Positions 8,333 to 16,004 are shown, numbered from the stretch's first letter. The stretch: DNA of 32,278 bases from an uncultured Bacilli bacterium (GCA_947624045.1 CANQIL010000017.1:1-32278), one strand, 5' to 3'. The notes: generated by a model from the letters alone, not told the origin. Made by a program: numbers and translations.

Positions 8333-8625
8333 TATCGTACCTCCTTATCTTTATATTTTTTTAATAATCCTTTTATAGAATTAACTGCTTTATTATGTGA
8401 AACAAAATCTTTATAATCAATAAAATCATTAACCATAGGAGTATTTCCTAATTTTAATTTTTTGTTAGTAATGATTGAGCCGATATTATTAACACAAACT
8501 TCTTTTTCAATAGAGGCAATATCATTACCAAAATCACTATCTCGTAAATCATAACAGAAAAGTCCCATGTCTTCATACTTTTTTCTTTCTTTTGAATTTA
8601 GAGTATTAGTTACTAAGTATTTCAT
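8332..8625 (-). CDS. Small LPD28-like accessory protein
   Basis: A 97-residue soluble protein. Residues 22-60 (GLFCYDLRDSDFGND, then SIEKEVCVNNIGSIIT) resemble the LPD28 accessory domain common in Tn1549-like elements of Clostridia. There a 'Tyr-x-Leu-Arg' strand is followed by 'x-Glu-x-x-Val-x-Val-Asn-x-x-Gly-Thr'. The role of that family is unknown. The ATG at 8625 follows AAGGAG at a rather long 11-base spacing. The 3' end shares one base with the next start (TAATG), so expression is coupled. Confidence 0.7.
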   Translation of the reverse strand: MKYLVTNTLNSKERKKYEDMGLFCYDLRDSDFGNDIASIEKEVCVNNIGSIITNKKLKLGNTPMVNDFIDYKDFVSHNKAVNSIKGLLKKYKDKEVR

Positions 8626-8640
8626 TATATTTCACGCTCC

Positions 8641-9477
8641 TTATAATCCCATCATTTCTCTTACAACTCGATCAGACATTTTAATTGTTCCAACTAAAAC
8701 TAGCATATTAAATATTAATTCACCAATATACTTCCATACTTGCGTAACAGCTGTGACAGTTGTATCAACTACTGGTGGAGTTGAGGCAAACAGTGAAAAA
8801 ATAATACAAGCAAGAACTATAATGGCACCTTCTAAACATACAGCGCAATATGATTTAATAAAACTTTTACCAACACTTTGTGTTGGCTCTCCGGCAAAGG
8901 TTGATAGTGGTACAGGTGCGATTGCAGTATATAAATATAATTTAAAAAATCTTCCATAAACTGTCATAATCATTATGAAAGATAACACTGTAATAAATAG
9001 TCCACCTATCAAAGTGACAGCCCATAAAGGAATAGACTCAAAAAAGCCACAACTTTCTACTGCATTTATAATTTGAACTGGTAATATTGTTTTAGTAGTT
9101 ATATTAAAACCGGCTGTATCCATAATAGTTGACATTAATCCCTGAACTATCTTAAATACCGCTAACATGAGCTCTAATCCATAAGTGACAACTCCTTTAG
9201 CTATTGCAAATCTTATAAATAGTTTTAATGCGTGTTCTGGCTTTTTTACTTCTGCAAATGAGCCACAAGTTTTCATTACACCAATTACAAAAAATAAAAC
9301 TAATAAAGCAAGTCCTATTGCTTGAACTGCACCGTGAATATTTTTTATAACATTCCATATAGTTCCACCTTTAAATGTCTCAGGTGTCTGTGTAATTAAT
9401 TGCCATATTTCTCCTAATTTTTCGTTCCAAGTATCAAGTGCATTTTGTAGATTCTGCACTACCCAATTATCACTCAA
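8641..9477 (-). CDS. virB6: VirB6/TrbL-like polytopic channel protein
   Basis: A 278-residue protein with five or six membrane segments: about 47-67, 82-107, 152-178, 182-203, 215-233 and 250-270. There is a short soluble N-terminus and the conserved ending DRVVREMMGL. This is the VirB6-like inner-membrane protein of Tn1549/CTn-type transfer systems, thought to line the DNA path. GGAGG lies 8 bases upstream of TTG at 9477, giving MSDNWVVQNLQ. I prefer this to the in-frame GTG at 9486, which would overlap the binding site. It follows the Maff2-type gene across a 56-base gap that contains a perfect hairpin. Confidence 0.88.
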   Translation of the reverse strand: MSDNWVVQNLQNALDTWNEKLGEIWQLITQTPETFKGGTIWNVIKNIHGAVQAIGLALLVLFFVIGVMKTCGSFAEVKKPEHALKLFIRFAIAKGVVTYGLELMLAVFKIVQGLMSTIMDTAGFNITTKTILPVQIINAVESCGFFESIPLWAVTLIGGLFITVLSFIMIMTVYGRFFKLYLYTAIAPVPLSTFAGEPTQSVGKSFIKSYCAVCLEGAIIVLACIIFSLFASTPPVVDTTVTAVTQVWKYIGELIFNMLVLVGTIKMSDRVVREMMGL

Positions 9478-9503
9478 TATTAACACCTCCTCTCATAAGA
9501 TGA

Positions 9504-9522
9504 TGGCAAGTATTACTTGCCA
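9504..9522 (-). other. Perfect 8-bp stem-loop between the Maff2-type and virB6 genes
   Basis: TGGCAAGT (9504-9511) and ACTTGCCA (9515-9522) pair perfectly around a 3-base loop. In the direction of transcription the stem is followed by TCATCTTATGAG, not a run of T, so it is not a standard terminator. It lies 11 bases after the stop of the small membrane subunit gene. It may protect the 3' end of that message or cause partial termination. Confidence 0.5.
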
Positions 9523-9533
9523 CTTTGATAATT

Positions 9534-9866
9534 TTAACCTGTAATCATATTTAGGATTTCTTTTGCAAAAGTAATGATAATACCACCGGCTACCGTTAAA
9601 AATCCATTTGCTCTTTGACTTGGATCGTGGCTTTTTAATGATAAACCTACTTGAACAATACCAAAGCCAAGTAAAATCATTCCTATTGCTCTAATAAGAC
9701 CAAAAATAAAGTTTGATAAATTGTTTACTACTGTCATTGGATCATCTGCTGCTAAAACAGCCATACTTGTTCCTATTGTAAGAGTAAAAATACAAACTCC
9801 TAAAACATACATTTTAAATAACTTTTTTCCTTTACTACTTAATTGTAATTTTTTATTATTTTTCAT
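9534..9866 (-). CDS. Maff2 family small membrane protein, VirB2-like subunit
   Basis: A 110-residue exported membrane protein. Residues 1-40 form a long signal peptide with a basic start, a hydrophobic core (VLGVCIFTLTIGTSMAV) and a likely cut near Ala39/Ala40. Two hydrophobic helices follow (about 52-76 and 88-108), separated by LKSHDPSQRAN, a hallmark of the Maff2 family in CTn/Tn1549 elements. The architecture is that of VirB2/TrbC pilin-like subunits, so a structural role in the mating channel is inferred. AAAGGAGAATAAAGGAAA precedes the ATG. It sits between virD4 and virB6, six bases after virD4. Confidence 0.88.
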   Translation of the reverse strand: MKNNKKLQLSSKGKKLFKMYVLGVCIFTLTIGTSMAVLAADDPMTVVNNLSNFIFGLIRAIGMILLGFGIVQVGLSLKSHDPSQRANGFLTVAGGIIITFAKEILNMITG

Positions 9867-9872
9867 TTTCCT

Positions 9873-11672
9873 TTATTCTCCTTTTCTTTTAAAATAATTT
9901 TCTACTTCATCAGAAGTAATTAGTTCATAATCATTTGCTATTTCTTCTATTTCTGTGAAATCATAATTTGAAATATCTTCATCAATAATAATTGAAGCAA
10001 TAGCATTTTCGGTACCTCCGTGTTTATAAGGCTTGGCTTTTCCATCAGTAGTTAAATCTACATTAGGGTGTTTTAATATGTCATATTTAAAATCCATAAT
10101 TGGTCTTTCTCCTCTTATGAATAAAAGAGCATACTTATTATCTAAAAGTCTTACTTCATCCGGAGTCATTAGTTCTCTACCACTTATTTGATAATTAGTA
10201 GAGTAATTGCCACTTCTACCACTAGATTTTCCATAGGTATTAGTGTCTATTGTTTCTTTTCCAAGCAATTCTGACACATACTTATGCGTAGATTGTTCAT
10301 TTCCACCAAGATACAAAAACTCATCACAGTTTCCTACAATACTTTCCCATTGTTTTTCAAATAAGGCTTTTAATTGTGCTAAATTTTGTAAAATGATAGA
10401 TACTGACACTTCTCTTGAACGCATAACAGAAAGTATCTTGTCAAAATCATCTGGCAAACTTACATTAGCAAACTCGTCCATTACAAAATGAACGTGTACT
10501 GGCAAACTTCCACCATACTTATGGTCTGCTAAAAAAAACAACTGTTGAAACAGTTGCGTATATAAAATACTTACTAGAAAATTAAAACTTGTATCATTAT
10601 CTGGTATTAAAGCAAATAATGCCGTTTTCTTTTCTCCTAAACTAGGCAAGTCTAATTCATCAGTTGCTGTTAGTGAAGCAAGACTTTCAAGATTAAACTT
10701 TTCTAATCGTGAAGCAAGTGTTATTTGAATTGATTTAAGTGTTTTAGCACTACCAGAATGATAATCACGATAATACTTTACGGCAATATGTTCTGGCTCT
10801 TTTGCTTCTAATCTATTAAATAATACATCTAATGGACTAATATATGAATCATCATCTTCGTGAACTTCTCCTGCACGGAGTAATTCCATAACCATTGGGA
10901 AGTTTTGTTCATCTTCTGGTGCTTCATATTTTAAATAAAAGATAAGTGCTAAAAGTAACATTGAGGCAGCAGTATCCCAAAATGGATCATTACTTGATGA
11001 GCCTTTTGGTGTCGTTGCTTTGAAAAGATTAGTCACTAATTTTTGAACATCATTATCTGATTCTAAATAAACAAATGGGTTGTAGCAATGACTTTTCTCC
11101 ATATTTATTAAATCTAATACTTTAACTTCATAGCCTTTCTTTTCTAGTAAATAGCCGGTATCTCTTACAATTTCTCCTTTTGGATCAAGTATTACTAATG
11201 ATGTGTTAGCTTGCATAACATTAGGCTTACAATAAAATCTTGTCTTACCAGCTCCACTACCACCACATACCAACACATTTAAGTTTCTTCTGTGCTTTTT
11301 ACCATTTAATCCTAGTGATACATTTTGCGTAAGTATTTTATTATTAGTTATGAGAGTTTGTTTGTATTTCTTATTTATTTCGGTTGCATTACCCCACTTT
11401 GCAGAGCCGTGTTCTTGTTTCCTACGATAATTTTTTCTAGTAGATACATAAATTGATATTGCCATAGCATAGGCAATTATACATATTAATATTACTTTAA
11501 TAGTATTATTACACCAAGATAAATGAAAAGGATTGCCAATAATATCAGAAAAATCTTTTATTAATTGTGGCAATCCTCCATTTACTGCTGGAGCAATTAA
11601 AATTGCAATCCATATTGTAGGAATTAGTCCCATACAATAAACCCACTTCGGATAATTATTACTCGAATTCAT
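9873..11672 (-). CDS. virD4: VirD4 type IV coupling protein
   Basis: A 599-residue coupling ATPase that brings the relaxase-DNA complex to the secretion channel. Two N-terminal membrane segments (about 12-32 and 57-77) anchor it. The Walker A motif GGSGAGKTR is at 137-145, the following LVILDPKGEIV at 159-169 is typical, and Walker B is VHFVMDEFANV at 394-404. The EHGSAKWGNA box at 87-96 is a VirD4/TraG family mark. GAGGAAAG precedes the ATG and lies in the last codons of the small upstream gene, with a 4-base overlap (ATGA). Its length is normal and it looks intact. Partners expected from the family are PcfB and the relaxase, both encoded just upstream. Confidence 0.96.
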   Translation of the reverse strand: MNSSNNYPKWVYCMGLIPTIWIAILIAPAVNGGLPQLIKDFSDIIGNPFHLSWCNNTIKVILICIIAYAMAISIYVSTRKNYRRKQEHGSAKWGNATEINKKYKQTLITNNKILTQNVSLGLNGKKHRRNLNVLVCGGSGAGKTRFYCKPNVMQANTSLVILDPKGEIVRDTGYLLEKKGYEVKVLDLINMEKSHCYNPFVYLESDNDVQKLVTNLFKATTPKGSSSNDPFWDTAASMLLLALIFYLKYEAPEDEQNFPMVMELLRAGEVHEDDDSYISPLDVLFNRLEAKEPEHIAVKYYRDYHSGSAKTLKSIQITLASRLEKFNLESLASLTATDELDLPSLGEKKTALFALIPDNDTSFNFLVSILYTQLFQQLFFLADHKYGGSLPVHVHFVMDEFANVSLPDDFDKILSVMRSREVSVSIILQNLAQLKALFEKQWESIVGNCDEFLYLGGNEQSTHKYVSELLGKETIDTNTYGKSSGRSGNYSTNYQISGRELMTPDEVRLLDNKYALLFIRGERPIMDFKYDILKHPNVDLTTDGKAKPYKHGGTENAIASIIIDEDISNYDFTEIEEIANDYELITSDEVENYFKRKGE

Positions 11673-11857
11673 CTTTCCTCAAAAACCTTTTGGGAAGTTT
11701 TTTTAGGTGGGGTATCTATTGTTTTTAACAATAACTCATCTACATATTCTGTTTCTTTATTTTCTTGAATTAACTTATTTCTAAATTCATTTAATGCGTT
11801 AATAAGAATTCCTAATTCATATTTATCCAATTGCAATATTGTAATTTCTTCTTTCAT
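11669..11857 (-). CDS. Small unknown protein coupled to virD4
   Basis: A 62-residue soluble protein (MKEEITILQLDKYELGILIN...). It is probably two helices with a charged, proline-containing tail and matches no family I can name. GGAGG five bases ahead of ATG 11857 fixes the start. An in-frame ATG four codons earlier would overlap that binding site. The end, TTT GAG GAA AGA TGA, carries the virD4 binding site and the two genes overlap by four bases. It is therefore likely a coupling-protein accessory, by position only. Confidence 0.7.
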   Translation of the reverse strand: MKEEITILQLDKYELGILINALNEFRNKLIQENKETEYVDELLLKTIDTPPKKTSQKVFEER

Positions 11858-11868
11858 AAAGTCCTCCA

Positions 11869-12750
11869 TTATCTCTCATAGTCTTTACTCTTTTGATTTT
11901 TAGAAATTGATTCAAAGTATGCACTCATTCTAGTGTTAATATCTTCCATAGCACTTCTCATAGAAGATAATTCATTTCTAACTTCACTAGAACTCATATT
12001 TTTAAATGATTCTGGTAGTTCAATTTTTATATCAGATACATCTATTCCGTATTTTTTGCCAATCATATATGCAGTTGAAATACACTTGAAATTATCTAAT
12101 TCATTATTGCCAGTTTCTTCAAGAATAACTCTTACAAGTTCTCTTGATAACTCTTTAAAAATACTAGGTACTTTTTCTCCCCGTTTAACATATAAAACAT
12201 TATCATCTTTATTCCACTCAGCAATATTACTACTATTAGGAATTTCATCTACTGTTTTAATATTTACATTACAGTCTTTTAATAAAGCAGTTAAAATAAT
12301 TTTTTCATCATAACTATTTTTTTTAGCTTGTTCTTTCATAGTAGTTTGTGTAATATCAAATATTTTTTTTACATTATATGATGTTGCACTTGTTCCATCT
12401 GCTCTGGTATAAGTGTCTCCTGGCTCTAAAATCTTAATTCCTACTTCATTTTTCTTTATTGAGGCACCTTTCTCTTTCCAATCATTAAAATCTTTTAATT
12501 GAACTGCATTTGGTTTTTGTGAATTTATTAAAAGTGCATTTCCAACAGAATATTTATCAAATCTACCTTGAACATCTAAATATGAAATATATTTACTTGA
12601 ATCGCTTTTAATTTCTTCTGCTGATTTATCTATCAAGTCATATATTTCTTGTCTTTCTTTTTGTTTTTGTTCTTTCCAACTATTTTTATCAAATTGTTTT
12701 TGTGTTGAATAATTATTAGCTTTTGCCATTATTTCATCAAAATCATTCAT
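11869..12750 (-). CDS. ArdC-like protein with a degenerate metallopeptidase part
   Basis: A 293-residue protein. Residues about 28-140 form the ArdC N-terminal single-strand-DNA-binding fold, recognised by YSVGNALLINSQKPNA and FNDWKEKGASIKKNEVGIKI. ArdC proteins protect incoming DNA from restriction in the recipient. The C-terminal part (about 150-255) has the layout of the zinc-peptidase domain found in ArdC and its relatives. Where HExxH is expected, the sequence is RELVR (203-207), so both zinc-binding histidines are arginines. It is likely a structural or DNA-binding version without protease activity. The tail 265-293 is polar. It follows pcfB by six bases and ends in KDYER. Confidence 0.8.
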   Translation of the reverse strand: MNDFDEIMAKANNYSTQKQFDKNSWKEQKQKERQEIYDLIDKSAEEIKSDSSKYISYLDVQGRFDKYSVGNALLINSQKPNAVQLKDFNDWKEKGASIKKNEVGIKILEPGDTYTRADGTSATSYNVKKIFDITQTTMKEQAKKNSYDEKIILTALLKDCNVNIKTVDEIPNSSNIAEWNKDDNVLYVKRGEKVPSIFKELSRELVRVILEETGNNELDNFKCISTAYMIGKKYGIDVSDIKIELPESFKNMSSSEVRNELSSMRSAMEDINTRMSAYFESISKNQKSKDYER

Positions 12751-12756
12751 TATCTA

Positions 12757-13524
12757 TTACCCTCTTTCCTTTGATTTTTTCTTTTTTGATTTTAGTTGCT
12801 TATGCTTTGTTGTTTTATTCTTTGTTGTATTTTCATTTTTAAGTTCAGTTTTATCTAATTCTGCCTTTGCTTTTTGCTCTTCTTTGATAGATTTAATTTC
12901 TTCTCTTACAGAAGGCTTATCAGAATTAGCACCCTCTTCTGACTTGTTTTTGTTGTTTAAGGTAGGCTCTGACAGAGGGTTTTTTTCCGTCTTTGCCACT
13001 TGGGGGTTTGATACTTCATTTTCCTCTTTACTAATAGGTTTAGATAAAATATCATCCACAAGTTTTTCTTCAAGACTCTTAACAACAAGTTCTTTATCTT
13101 TGCTATCCTTTGATTTTTGAATTTCACTCTTAATAGAAGCCGTATCAACAGTAGCAAGTTTAAATCTATCTACAATACGATTTATCTTTCCTGCATCTTC
13201 TGCTTTTACCATAATATCTACCATTCCATCAGAGTCTTTTTGTTTTTTATTAACTACTGCACTAAATAAAACACCATATCTTTTTGCTTCTTCTGTGAAT
13301 TTTTTAAAATCTTCTTGTTTAACAGAAAATACTTTTAATTCTTTTCCAGATTTAAGCATATTAACAAGTTTAGTTTTACCTTTTACTTGTTGTTGATCTT
13401 TTAATACAGTATATAAAAGAACAGCAAAGTTTTTAGCACCACTACCTGCAATTCTTACTGCTACATCTAATCCTTGTAAACTCATTCTTACAATAGATTC
13501 AGCAGCGTCACCTGATGTGTTCAT
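12757..13524 (-). CDS. pcfB: PcfB family (DUF3801) coupling accessory protein
   Basis: A 255-residue protein. Residues 1-125 match the PcfB/DUF3801 domain: an N-terminal GDAAESIVRMSLQGLDVAVR helix, the AGSGAKNFAVLLYTVLKDQ segment, then an alternating core ending in AEDAGKINRIVDRF. In pCF10, PcfB links the relaxase to the coupling protein PcfC. The remaining half is a low-complexity Lys/Glu/Ser/Asn tail ending in a very basic stretch. AAAGGAGG lies nine bases before the ATG, inside the relaxase gene, and the two genes overlap by 17 bases. Its position between relaxase and virD4 agrees with an adaptor role. Confidence 0.88.
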   Translation of the reverse strand: MNTSGDAAESIVRMSLQGLDVAVRIAGSGAKNFAVLLYTVLKDQQQVKGKTKLVNMLKSGKELKVFSVKQEDFKKFTEEAKRYGVLFSAVVNKKQKDSDGMVDIMVKAEDAGKINRIVDRFKLATVDTASIKSEIQKSKDSKDKELVVKSLEEKLVDDILSKPISKEENEVSNPQVAKTEKNPLSEPTLNNKNKSEEGANSDKPSVREEIKSIKEEQKAKAELDKTELKNENTTKNKTTKHKQLKSKKKKSKERG

Positions 13525-14860
13525 TTTTTTCTACCTCCTTTGTTTTCTCATTTTCATCAGATAATTCTTGTAAGTTTTCTTCTATTTTCTTACTTCTATC
13601 TAAAATATCTTTACATAGCACCACCTCCTTTCGTAAAGGGTTTATTTCTTTATTTAATTCATCAATTTGTTTCTTAATTTCTTCCTTTTCATTTTGATTT
13701 TTTGACTTTTTATGTTTGTACCAAAGTTTGCTTCTTTGATCCATCAACTCATCAAGTCTTTTTTCTTTTTCTTCTTTAAATGAAAAAAACTGCTCGTTAG
13801 TTTTTAAATTATTATTAACAAGCAGTCTTGTTTCTCTTGATATATCTTCCATCTTTCGTATATCAGCACGAATTGTTGGAGATAATCTTTGATAAGGATA
13901 TTTTTTAGGAAATACTTTTAAAAGAAAACAATAATGAATATATAAAGCATAAATACCTTTTGGCTTTCGCCTTTTATAATAGTTAGCATTATATTTAGGC
14001 TTATTTCCATATTCTTCTATAAAAGGTATTCTAGTAATATGTTCTTCATTTATTCTTTCGGTGATTCTATCAATAGAATATTCTTCTCCAAAATACCTTT
14101 CAATACGAATATTCTTTTTGTATGGACTTCTTTTAATGCTTAACTTATTACCTCTATAAATCAGTTCATAATCCATTGCTTTCATTAAATCTTCAAAATC
14201 ATAATAAGATGTTGCCATACCTATTGCTCGATCTAAATCTTCTTTGGCAATAGTATAATAATTAACTTTATTATTTGCACTTTGTTGATAATTAGCATAG
14301 TTTATTTTACTATTTCTACAAGGTTTCTCTTTTAATACAGATAATCCGTATTCTTCACATAGTGAATCAGATAATCTTCTTAACTCTGCATAAGTTTCTC
14401 TTTTATCATAATATCTTTTACCATCTTTAAAAGATACTGAATTTATTACAAAATGATTATGATAATGATTAGTATTAAGATGGGTACTGACAACAACTTC
14501 AAATCTATCTCCCCACATTTCTTCGGCTAGTTTTAATCCTATTTCGTGACATTGTTCTGGCGTGACTTCTCCTTCTGCAAATGATTGAAATGCGTGAAAT
14601 CCAAGTATGCCATCTGTCTTACCAAATTGTTCTTTTGTTATTACCATTTCTTCCATAGCAGTTTTAGGAGAACAATTTATTCCAGATATATAAAATTGTT
14701 TTTCAGTTTTAAAATCTGCTTCTACATAATCAATAACATTGTGTAAATCATAATAAGCAGTTTTACCATATTCACTATTTACTGTTTTTTCTATGTCCAT
14801 AGTATAGTCAATAACATTATCTAATCTTTTTTCTATTTTCCATATTCCTGTTGTTGCCAT
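13508..14860 (-). CDS. MOBP-type relaxase
   Basis: A 450-residue relaxase that nicks oriT and stays attached to the transferred strand. The catalytic tyrosine is probably Tyr19 in DNVIDYT. The histidine cluster, His127 then His132, His134 and His136 in THLNTNHYHNHFVIN, is the metal site of MOBP relaxases. GILGFHAFQSFAEGEVTPE (84-102) is the usual second motif. The C-terminal part from about 340 is helical and coiled-coil-like. GGGAAAGGAGATGACTA precedes the ATG. Elements of this group normally have mobC right before it. Here two cargo genes and a terminator intervene, so expression must come from readthrough or a nearby promoter I cannot identify. Overlaps pcfB by 17 bases. Confidence 0.95.
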   Translation of the reverse strand: MATTGIWKIEKRLDNVIDYTMDIEKTVNSEYGKTAYYDLHNVIDYVEADFKTEKQFYISGINCSPKTAMEEMVITKEQFGKTDGILGFHAFQSFAEGEVTPEQCHEIGLKLAEEMWGDRFEVVVSTHLNTNHYHNHFVINSVSFKDGKRYYDKRETYAELRRLSDSLCEEYGLSVLKEKPCRNSKINYANYQQSANNKVNYYTIAKEDLDRAIGMATSYYDFEDLMKAMDYELIYRGNKLSIKRSPYKKNIRIERYFGEEYSIDRITERINEEHITRIPFIEEYGNKPKYNANYYKRRKPKGIYALYIHYCFLLKVFPKKYPYQRLSPTIRADIRKMEDISRETRLLVNNNLKTNEQFFSFKEEKEKRLDELMDQRSKLWYKHKKSKNQNEKEEIKKQIDELNKEINPLRKEVVLCKDILDRSKKIEENLQELSDENEKTKEVEKNEHIR

Positions 14861-14877
14861 TAGTCATCTCCTTTCCC

Positions 14878-14911
14878 AAAAATAAAAAGACTATCAATTT
14901 TGATAATCTTT
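14878..14911 (-). terminator. Rho-independent terminator closing the cargo cassette
   Basis: On the minus strand a 12-bp stem with one G-U pair (14886-14911, two-base loop) is followed by TTTTTATTTTT. This is a textbook terminator after the CPBP gene. It sits only about 18 bases before the relaxase start, so it would separate the cargo transcript from the relaxase unless readthrough occurs. Confidence 0.7.
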
Positions 14912-14916
14912 CTCGC

Positions 14917-14932
14917 ACAAATTGTAATTTGT
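14917..14932 (-). repeat. Perfect inverted repeat beside the terminator
   Basis: ACAAATT (14917-14923) and AATTTGT (14926-14932) form a 7-bp stem with a two-base loop, directly between the CPBP stop codon and the terminator. It may be a second hairpin of the same 3' end or a small operator. Confidence 0.4.
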
Positions 14933-14937
14933 TATTA

Positions 14938-15612
14938 TTATATCCATAACATTATCTCCCCATAAAAATCATATATTGCATGAGCAACAATTGGAAGATA
15001 TAAACTTTCAGATTTTCTTTTCAACAATTCCATAACAATACCAAATATAATTGTAGTTATGAAAAAAACGAATAATGCCATAGTAGTTATTCCTGTTGTT
15101 CCAGAATTATCTACGAATATCATAACAAAATGTGATAACGAGAATATTGTATTCGGTAATAAATATTCTACGATGTGTGGTAATTTATTTTTTTGTAGTA
15201 AAGGTATTAAACTTCTATAAATATATTCTTCCATAAACGAAACAAATAAAAGATAGAATATGGCATTATAAAACACTTTAATAATATTGTGACTAATACT
15301 TATTCCATAAAATATTAATAGAAAATAAATAATAACAAATATAGATAATATTATTTTCCATATATTTTTGTGGGGAAAATTTAAAAATAAGTTTTTATTA
15401 CCAAACTTTTTTAGTCCAATTACTAAAAGTATTATTACTGGTGCATTTACTATAATATGTTGTAGTAAAATATTAAAAATATTTTTGTTAGTTAAATCAT
15501 CTAAAGAAATTAATATATTATTAATAAACAATAATTTATAATATAAAAAGCTCCAAAATATAACTATTATAGGAATTAAAATACTTATTATAATATCTTT
15601 ATTTTTTTTCAT
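14938..15612 (-). CDS. CPBP family intramembrane metalloprotease
   Basis: A 224-residue protein with about six membrane segments and the CPBP (CAAX protease/bacteriocin-processing, 'Abi') motifs. These are EEYIYR at 128-133 (EExxxR), FSLSH at 157-161 (FxxxH) and HAIYDF at 211-216 (HxxxD). The three together indicate a complete active site. Members serve in bacteriocin self-immunity, peptide maturation and stress responses, and the substrate here is unknown. GGAGGAGTAA precedes the ATG. That site is part of a 20-bp direct repeat also found before the tfoX-like gene. It is cargo rather than transfer machinery, being placed with its own promoter and terminator between mobC and the relaxase. Confidence 0.9.
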   Translation of the reverse strand: MKKNKDIIISILIPIIVIFWSFLYYKLLFINNILISLDDLTNKNIFNILLQHIIVNAPVIILLVIGLKKFGNKNLFLNFPHKNIWKIILSIFVIIYFLLIFYGISISHNIIKVFYNAIFYLLFVSFMEEYIYRSLIPLLQKNKLPHIVEYLLPNTIFSLSHFVMIFVDNSGTTGITTMALFVFFITTIIFGIVMELLKRKSESLYLPIVAHAIYDFYGEIMLWI

Positions 15613-15614
15613 TT

Positions 15615-15634
15615 ACTCCTCCAAATTACTATTT
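15615..15634 (-). repeat. 20-bp direct repeat, copy 2 (end of tfoX-like gene)
   Basis: Identical over 20 bases to 15933-15952. Read on the minus strand it begins with the last lysine codon and TAG stop of the tfoX-like gene (AAATAG) and ends with the GGAGGAGT that serves the CPBP gene. Confidence 0.85.
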
Positions 15635-15925
15635 ATGTGATAAATCTTTACAAGTTTCAATAACAATTTCTTTTAAAGTTTCTTGATTATCTATATCATC
15701 TACTAAATACATAGGCTTAGCACCATCATAAGGAATAGACTCTATCATATTATATTTTTTATTGCTATCTACTATCTTAATAAGTAATCTATCATCATAG
15801 ACACCACCAAATAAAATATTATTGTAATAAAGTAAGTATTCTCCCATCATTGATTTACAAGTAATATTCTCTAATAAACTTAATTGTTCTAATACAAAAT
15901 CTCTATAATCTTTTGGTGTAGCCAT
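15629..15925 (-). CDS. TfoX N-terminal-domain protein
   Basis: A 98-residue protein that matches the TfoX/Sxy N-terminal domain: a helical start (DYRDFVLEQLSLLENITCKS), the conserved MMGEYLLYYNNILFGGVYDDRLLIKI, and a helical end. TfoX in Gammaproteobacteria governs competence. Single-domain versions in Firmicutes are of unknown role, so no competence function should be assumed. GGAGGAG precedes the ATG by seven bases. The gene is bracketed by the 20-bp direct repeat (15615-15634 and 15933-15952), one copy supplying its own binding site and the other including its stop codon. First gene of a cargo pair. Confidence 0.88.
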   Translation of the reverse strand: MATPKDYRDFVLEQLSLLENITCKSMMGEYLLYYNNILFGGVYDDRLLIKIVDSNKKYNMIESIPYDGAKPMYLVDDIDNQETLKEIVIETCKDLSHK

Positions 15926-15932
15926 TGTATCA

Positions 15933-15952
15933 ACTCCTCCAAATTACTATTT
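15933..15952 (-). repeat. 20-bp direct repeat, copy 1 (ahead of tfoX-like gene)
   Basis: Identical over 20 bases to 15615-15634, starting 318 bases away. It holds the ribosome binding site (GGAGGAG) of the tfoX-like gene. The flanking bases differ, so the shared part is exactly this length. Confidence 0.85.
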
Positions 15953-15966
15953 GTTTCATCAATAAT

Positions 15967-15995
15967 ATTATATCACTTGTTCACTATATTTTAAA
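15967..15995 (-). promoter_or_regulatory. Promoter of the cargo pair
   Basis: On the minus strand TATAAT (15967-15972) lies 17 bases after TTTAAA (15990-15995), a moderate -35. It sits between the mobC stop and the tfoX-like gene. An AGGAGG that overlaps the end of mobC has no start codon after it, which fits a junction where another gene once followed. Confidence 0.5.
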
Positions 15996-16004
15996 TAAGT
16001 CCTC

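Noticed and set aside
8567-8959. A 130-residue plus-strand frame opposite virB6
   Set aside because: It is antisense to two well-supported genes and has no binding site or family match.
13615-13640. Internal GGAGG followed by ATG-TAA within the relaxase gene, resembling a start-stop element
   Set aside because: It encodes ordinary relaxase residues (RKEVVLCK), and one such match is expected by chance in purine-rich coding DNA.
15629-15925. A competence role for the TfoX-like protein
   Set aside because: Only the small N-terminal domain is present, and the competence function is established in Gammaproteobacteria, not for such Firmicutes proteins.
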